Assembly: GCA_040261275.1 (NCBI GenBank) | Contig: JBDQOI010000047.1 | Span: 1-13,842 of the forward strand | DNA: 13,842 nt | Direction: 5' to 3' | DNA from: UBA8752 sp040261275 | GTDB lineage: Bacteria > Bacteroidota > Bacteroidia > Flavobacteriales_D > Sanyastnellaceae | In this document: piece after piece, positions 7,271 to 13,842 of the stretch | Layout of the letters: the number at the start of each line of letters is the position of its first letter | Position numbering within the stretch: the stretch's first letter is position 1 | The notes under the pieces: model-generated | The model's database searches: none | Told to the model about the DNA's origin: nothing | What the model saw: only the letters and a program-made list of their open reading frames with translations | Position numbers and translations under genes: made by a program

Positions 7271-7695
7271 TGGCGGAGAATAAACCCGGCATCCGATGGA
7301 CTTCCCTCCAAGGGAGGACCTTCGCCATCTGCTTGGCGTTGGCCTCCTTCCTGTGGCTATTGAGGACGATGGAGGACGACAGGGAAGTCACCTATGTCTT
7401 TGAAATCGAGCTGGTCGGCGCCGAAGCCAATACCGGCCTGCAGGCCGAGCTTCTCGATTCCATTGCCCGTGCGCAAGTGCTCGTGAGTCCTTGGGATCAT
7501 CTGCTCGCCCGATGGATGCCCAACCGCGACCCCGTGCGATTGCTCGTCGAAGGGTTGCGCACCCCGCGCACCGAAGTTCCCTCGGCCCAGTTGGCGGGCG
7601 AAATAGAGAACCGAATCGGCTCCTCTGCCCGGGTGGAGAACATCACTCCGGCTACTTTGGCGATCGACGTTCGGCGCAAACCCTCCAAACCCTGA
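7270..7695 (+). CDS. short YbbR-like membrane-anchored protein
   Basis: This 141-residue protein is probably a reduced YbbR-like (CdaR-like) protein. It has one N-terminal membrane anchor (about 16-32, TFAICLALASFLWLLR), ending in the WLL pattern common before YbbR domains. About 105 residues of predicted beta and helical extracytoplasmic sequence follow (VTYVFEIELVG, PVRLLVEGLRTPR, VENITPATLAIDVRRKPSKP). The last segment matches the style of a YbbR repeat end. YbbR-like proteins of Bacteroidota that I recall are about 300 residues with more than one repeat, so this one would keep only one. The main support is position: directly after yajC, where Bacteroidota often have a YbbR-like gene. It overlaps yajC by one base and is followed 3 bases later by the antiporter. 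The family call is tentative; that it is a real coupled gene is much more certain. Confidence 0.55.
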   Translation: MAENKPGIRWTSLQGRTFAICLALASFLWLLRTMEDDREVTYVFEIELVGAEANTGLQAELLDSIARAQVLVSPWDHLLARWMPNRDPVRLLVEGLRTPRTEVPSAQLAGEIENRIGSSARVENITPATLAIDVRRKPSKP

Positions 7696-7698
7696 CGC

Positions 7699-9168
7699 AT
7701 GTCCGCATCCCGCCCTTCCCTCGGCCTTTCCCTGCTGCCCATCGGCATCCTGGTGCTGCTCCTGGCGGCAGATGTGGTTGCCTTTGGTGAGGACAGCAGC
7801 TACGGCAGCAATCAAATCGCCCTGCTCCTCGGGTCGGGTGTGGCCGTGGCCATCGGCATGGCCCGCGGACAAAATTGGGCGCATTTCGAGTCGCGCATCA
7901 AGGAGACCCTCGGCGACGCCATAGGGGCCATTCTCATTCTGCTGCTCATCGGCGCCCTCGCGGGCACCTGGCTGGTGTCGGGGATCATCCCCACCCTCAT
8001 CGACGTGGGCCTGGACGTGTTGAGCCGCGAGGTCTTCCTGCCGGCTGCCTGCATCCTCTGCGCCGCGGTCAGCCTGGCCACCGGATCCAGCTGGGGACCG
8101 GTGGGACCGGTGGGGGTCGCGCTGATTGGCATCGGTCAAGCGCTGGGGCTCAGCGAAGGCTGGATTGCAGGCGCCATCATTTCGGGCGCCTATTTCGGGG
8201 ACAAGCTCTCTCCGCTATCGGATACGACCAACCTCGCCCCCACTGTGGCGGGAACGGACCTCTTCACCCACATCCGCTTCATGTTGTGGACTACAGTGCC
8301 CAGCATCACGATCGCCCTGATCGTCTTCACGCTCGCAGGCCTCGGGTCCGGAAGCGGCGAGGCGGATCTCGGTGGAGCGGCCATCATGCAGGCTGAGCTG
8401 GCCCAGCACTTCAACCTGCACTGGGCGCTGTTCCTGGTCCCGGTGGGCGTCATCGTCCTTATCGCCCGCCGCGTGGCGCCGGTGCCCGCCCTCTTCCTGG
8501 GCGTGTTGGGGGGTGCGGTGGCCGCTGCGATCGCCCAGCCCCAGTTGCTCGCCACCCTCGCCGAGGACGCCCTCGGACCGGCCCTAGGATTTGGCACCAC
8601 CCGCCTCGGGACGGCCTTCACCGCCCTGATGGCGGCGGCCGCCCTCGATACGACCATCGAGACCGGCAACCCCGTGGTCACCGACCTGCTGTCTTCAGGC
8701 GGCATGGCGGGCATGCTCAACACCGTTTGGCTCATCATCTGCGCGCTCACCTTTGGCGCGGTGATGGGCGCGGCCGGGTTCCTGGAGCGCATCACCCAAG
8801 CCATCCTGACGGCAGTCCACGGCACCTTCTCGCTCGTCTTCGGCACCGCCTTCTCCAGCGTGGTCTTCAACATCATCGCGGCGGACCAGTACATCGCCAT
8901 CGTGGTGCCGGGCCGCATGTTCCGGGAGGCTTACAAAGAGCGCGGAGCCGCTCCACAGCTGCTGAGCCGCACGCTGGAAGACGCCGGAACGGTGACGAGT
9001 GTGCTCATCCCCTGGAACACCTGCGGCGTGGCCCAGAGCGGCGTGCTCGGCGTGGGCGTGTTGGCCTTTGCACCCTACTGCGTCTTCAACTACGTGAGTC
9101 CCCTGATGACGCTGCTGGTCGCGGCCATCGGCTTCCGCATTCCCAAGCCGGAAAACGCAGACGCATAA
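7699..9168 (+). CDS. NhaC-family Na+/H+ antiporter
   Basis: This 489-residue protein is an inner-membrane transporter of the NhaC family, whose members exchange Na+ for H+ and in some cases organic acids (MleN is a malate-lactate relative). It is hydrophobic throughout, with roughly eleven or twelve likely helices. Diagnostic segments are LATGSSWGPVGPVGVALIG (126-144), which sits where NhaC proteins have TGTSWGT-type sequence, GAYFGDKLSPLSDTTNLAP (163-181), ADQYIAIVVPGRMF (395-408) and SRTLEDAGTVTSVLIPWNTCG (423-443). The start ATG lies 3 bases after the YbbR-like stop, so it probably belongs to the nusB operon even though it has no role in translation or secretion. In related genomes I would expect coaE here. 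The family is secure; ion and substrate specificity cannot be read from the sequence. Confidence 0.92.
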   Translation: MSASRPSLGLSLLPIGILVLLLAADVVAFGEDSSYGSNQIALLLGSGVAVAIGMARGQNWAHFESRIKETLGDAIGAILILLLIGALAGTWLVSGIIPTLIDVGLDVLSREVFLPAACILCAAVSLATGSSWGPVGPVGVALIGIGQALGLSEGWIAGAIISGAYFGDKLSPLSDTTNLAPTVAGTDLFTHIRFMLWTTVPSITIALIVFTLAGLGSGSGEADLGGAAIMQAELAQHFNLHWALFLVPVGVIVLIARRVAPVPALFLGVLGGAVAAAIAQPQLLATLAEDALGPALGFGTTRLGTAFTALMAAAALDTTIETGNPVVTDLLSSGGMAGMLNTVWLIICALTFGAVMGAAGFLERITQAILTAVHGTFSLVFGTAFSSVVFNIIAADQYIAIVVPGRMFREAYKERGAAPQLLSRTLEDAGTVTSVLIPWNTCGVAQSGVLGVGVLAFAPYCVFNYVSPLMTLLVAAIGFRIPKPENADA

Positions 9169-9207
9169 CGCGGGAACCCAAGGCCCCGTCGTTTGTTGCA
9201 ATCAGAC

Positions 9208-12099
<2,892 letters not shown>

Positions 12100-12106
12100 T
12101 ATTCCG

Positions 12107-12114
12107 TATATTGG
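12107..12114 (+). promoter_or_regulatory. candidate -7 promoter box for the LOG-family gene
   Basis: TATATTGG matches TAnnTTTG at five of six fixed positions and lies 6 bases before the LOG-family ATG. It sits in an AT-rich patch: bases 12091-12120 contain 8 G or C in 30 by hand count, in otherwise GC-rich sequence. No TTG is found at the usual -33 distance. An exact TATAAT (12095-12100) overlaps the uvrA stop but has no matching upstream element. A 5-base AATAT/ATATT inverted repeat spans 12098-12112. Confidence 0.3.
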
Positions 12115-12120
12115 TTAGTC

Positions 12121-12816
12121 ATGGTCAGAAAATCGCATCTGGATCCGCGGAGCTGGAATGACATCAAGGCCCACGACAGCTGGTCCATCTTCAAAATCAT
12201 GTCCGAATTCGTTGAAGGCTTTGCCGGCCTGCAACGCGTCGGACCCTGCATCAGCATCTTCGGATCGGCCCGGAAGGCTCCGGACGACCCGGACTACAAG
12301 CTCTCCACGGAAGTGGGCCGCCTGCTGGTGGAAAACGGCTACGGCGTCATTACCGGCGGAGGCCCGGGCATCATGGAGGCCGGAAACAAGGGCGCCCACG
12401 AGGCCGGCGGTGTATCCGTGGGACTCAACATGAACCTGCCCCACGAGCAGCACCACAACCCGTACATCAATCCGGAGACGAGCCTCGAGTTCGACTATTT
12501 CTTCGTGCGGAAGGTGATGTTCATGAAGTACAGCCAGGGCTACGTGGTCCTGCCCGGTGGTTTCGGAACGCTCGACGAGCTCTTCGAAGCCATGACCCTC
12601 ATCCAGACGGGCAAGTCCAAGCGCTTCCCCATCGTGCTGGTACGGTCGGAGTTCTGGGGCGGATTGGTCGATTGGATCAAGGAAACACTGCTGGCCCAAA
12701 ACGCGACCATCAGCGCGGGCGACCTGGACCTCATCCAGGTGGTGGATACCGCCGAGGAAGCCGTGGCCGTCCTCAACAAGTTCTACGAGAACTTCTTGCT
12801 CAAGCCGAACTTCTAA
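12121..12816 (+). CDS. LOG-family (TIGR00730) Rossmann-fold protein
   Basis: LOG-family proteins hydrolyse nucleoside 5'-monophosphates to free base and ribose 5-phosphate; the plant enzymes activate cytokinins this way, and bacterial members act on various nucleotides. This protein has 231 residues. The nucleotide-binding signature GGGPGIMEAGNKGA begins at residue 79 and the catalytic signature PGGFGTLDELFE at 145. The conserved Arg-Lys pair (R130, K131) lies in between, within FFVRKVMFMKYSQGYVVLPGG. An N-terminal extension of about 40 residues before the ISIFGSAR strand places it with the longer TIGR00730 type rather than the shortest LOG enzymes. It starts 21 bases after uvrA, in an AT-rich spacer that may hold its own promoter, so it need not be co-transcribed with uvrA. 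The family call is strong; the physiological substrate is unknown. Confidence 0.92.
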   Translation: MVRKSHLDPRSWNDIKAHDSWSIFKIMSEFVEGFAGLQRVGPCISIFGSARKAPDDPDYKLSTEVGRLLVENGYGVITGGGPGIMEAGNKGAHEAGGVSVGLNMNLPHEQHHNPYINPETSLEFDYFFVRKVMFMKYSQGYVVLPGGFGTLDELFEAMTLIQTGKSKRFPIVLVRSEFWGGLVDWIKETLLAQNATISAGDLDLIQVVDTAEEAVAVLNKFYENFLLKPNF

Positions 12817-12851
12817 CGTAACCCAGGGCGCCGCAATCCGGTTCATTGGGC

Positions 12852-13253
12852 ATGTTTCGTTTCAATACCGCCTGGGCCTGGCTCTCCAGCGCCATCCTGC
12901 TGACCGCCTGTGAGGGCAGCACGATGATGTCGCACACCTTCCACAACCACATGGAGGACAGCCTGGTGCTGGTGCCGCGGTTTGACAGCCTGCCGTGGTA
13001 CGACAGCCTGACCGTCGTGCTGGGGCCGGGCGAGTCCCACACGGTCTACACCTACGACATGCGGGGCAAATGCCACGACTGCTTCGGGCTCGACTCCCCC
13101 ACCCGTTGGATCGACACCCTCGAAGTTCAAGGAAAAACGTGGGCGATCTACCCCGGGCGGGACGACGGGCATTGGGCGACGGAGACCGATGAGGGCGTCA
13201 GCTGGATCCGGTTTGACCATACGCTGAACCTGAGCGCTGTTGATTTCGAGTAA
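12852..13253 (+). CDS. small lipoprotein of unknown function
   Basis: I do not recognise this 133-residue protein. The N-terminus (MFRFNTAWAWLSSAILLTAC) is a good lipoprotein signal with lipobox LTAC and predicted lipidated Cys20. The mature part is acidic and rich in aromatic residues and Asp, with predicted beta strands (DSLVLVPRF, DSLTVVLGPGESHTVYTYD, SWIRFDHTLNL). A CxxC pair (C74 and C77 in GKCHDCFG) is the only notable motif and could be a disulfide or a metal site. A TTG two codons upstream (12846) is in frame, but the ATG at 12852 fits the signal peptide better. It begins 35 bases after the LOG gene without a visible promoter of its own, so co-transcription is possible. No homologous domain comes to mind; it is real because the reading frame, signal and stop are consistent. 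Confidence 0.75.
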   Translation: MFRFNTAWAWLSSAILLTACEGSTMMSHTFHNHMEDSLVLVPRFDSLPWYDSLTVVLGPGESHTVYTYDMRGKCHDCFGLDSPTRWIDTLEVQGKTWAIYPGRDDGHWATETDEGVSWIRFDHTLNLSAVDFE

Positions 13254-13260
13254 GGTCATC

Positions 13261-13292
13261 TTGCGGCCCCTGCCGACCCCTCGGTAACTTCG
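13261..13292 (+). promoter_or_regulatory. candidate Bacteroidota promoter for the secreted protein gene
   Basis: TTG at 13261-13263, then a 21-base spacer, then TAACTTCG at 13285-13292. This resembles the Bacteroidota arrangement of a TTG element and a TAnnTTTG box, with one mismatch in the -7 box. The box ends only 5 bases before the ATG at 13298, so the transcript would have almost no leader. Confidence 0.45.
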
Positions 13293-13297
13293 CAGCC

Positions 13298-13842
13298 ATG
13301 ACACCTTACCGACTCCTGGGCCTGGTTGGCCTGACCCCGTTCTTCCTCTGCGCCCAGGCGCCCTATGACTTCGAAGCGTTGAGCAGCTACTATGTGCCAC
13401 TCGACAACGCGCCGGCTTTGGAGTTCGACATGTACGACTACGAAGACGGATGGGACGATCCTGAATTCACGGCACAGCTGGGATTCACCACGGACATCGA
13501 CGGCATCTCCTTCAACAGCGTGACCCAGATCGGGACGGGTACCGTCCTCTTTGCGCTCACCCAGCCATCGGCGGGGTACATCCCCACTTTGTACGACTTG
13601 GCCGACCTGGGTTTCCTGAATCCCAAGAACCCCTCGCTCATCCGCTGGGAGACCACGGGGGCACCGGGTGAACAGGTGTTTGCGCTCGAATTCCACAACT
13701 GCGGGTTCTACGAAGAGGTGTTCTCCGATTCCATCGCCCCCAGCTTCGTGAACTGTGCCCTGCGCGTGTACGAGGCCACAGGCGTGATCGAGTACCACTT
13801 CGGGTCCAGCTTCATCGGGCCGAACATCACCGAGCCTTCGTT
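13298..13842 (+). CDS. secreted protein of unknown function, 5' part
   Basis: An open frame runs from the ATG at 13298 to the window edge without a stop, giving 181 residues of an incomplete protein. It starts with a signal peptide (MTPYRLLGLVGLTPFFLCAQA, likely cleaved near residue 21). The mature part is rich in aromatic and acidic residues: YDFEALSSYYVPLDN near the start, then EDGWDDPEFTAQLGF, ALEFHNCGFYEEVF and YEATGVIEYHFGSSF. This resembles the beta-rich ectodomains of secreted Bacteroidota proteins that often end in a type IX secretion sorting domain. Any such domain would lie beyond the window, so that remains inference. Two cysteines in the mature part (in HNCGF and NCALR) could pair. 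A candidate promoter lies directly upstream. The opposite-strand open frames here are shadows. Confidence 0.75.
   Translation, partial: MTPYRLLGLVGLTPFFLCAQAPYDFEALSSYYVPLDNAPALEFDMYDYEDGWDDPEFTAQLGFTTDIDGISFNSVTQIGTGTVLFALTQPSAGYIPTLYDLADLGFLNPKNPSLIRWETTGAPGEQVFALEFHNCGFYEEVFSDSIAPSFVNCALRVYEATGVIEYHFGSSFIGPNITEPS

Noticed and set aside
8094..8111. Two 9-base direct repeats (GGGACCGGT) in the antiporter gene
   Set aside because: They encode a Gly-Pro-Val-Gly-Pro-Val stretch in a conserved glycine-rich transporter motif, so protein constraint explains them.
12817..12851. Possible terminator after the LOG-family gene
   Set aside because: Only a 4-base CCCA/TGGG pair 21 bases apart and no T-run; too weak.

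Overview
The window looks like chromosomal housekeeping DNA from a GC-rich member of the Bacteroidota, probably related to Flavobacteriales. The reasons are the gene content (a long-form NusB of about 314 residues, a DUF4249 lipoprotein, a DUF1573 lipoprotein next to yajC, secreted proteins with no assigned function), the lack of Shine-Dalgarno sequences at most starts, and short promoter elements resembling the Bacteroidota -7 box TAnnTTTG. There are no RNA genes, insertion sequences, CRISPR arrays or phage genes, and no gene-free stretch longer than 126 bases.

Region 1 (1-2911, + strand) is a tightly overlapped cluster: the 3' part of a PepD-like dipeptidase, surE (5'-nucleotidase), a small three-helix membrane protein of unknown function, and lpxB (lipid A disaccharide synthase). 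Successive genes overlap by 1, 11 and 4 bases, so translation is probably coupled. Region 2 (2927-5393, - strand) holds two envelope or exported proteins in one unit: a DUF4249 lipoprotein followed by a MuiA-like DUF4140/DUF4139 protein. The second gene converges on lpxB with only 15 bases between them.

Region 3 (5394-5519) is a divergent intergenic region with a Bacteroidota-type -7 box on each strand and a strong imperfect dyad between them. It is the best regulatory candidate in the window. Region 4 (5520-9168, + strand) runs nusB, DUF1573 lipoprotein, yajC, a short YbbR-like protein and an NhaC-family antiporter. The first four follow the usual Bacteroidota order, in which coaE would normally come next; here the antiporter takes that place.

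Region 5 (9208-13842, + strand) holds uvrA, a LOG-family (TIGR00730) nucleotide-processing protein, a small lipoprotein of unknown function, and the 5' part of a secreted protein that runs off the end. No clearly new multi-gene system is visible. The points most worth checking are the dyad between DUF4249 and nusB, the unknown membrane protein between surE and lpxB, the DUF4249-MuiA pair, the reduced YbbR protein with the coaE-to-nhaC replacement, and the near-leaderless promoter arrangement.
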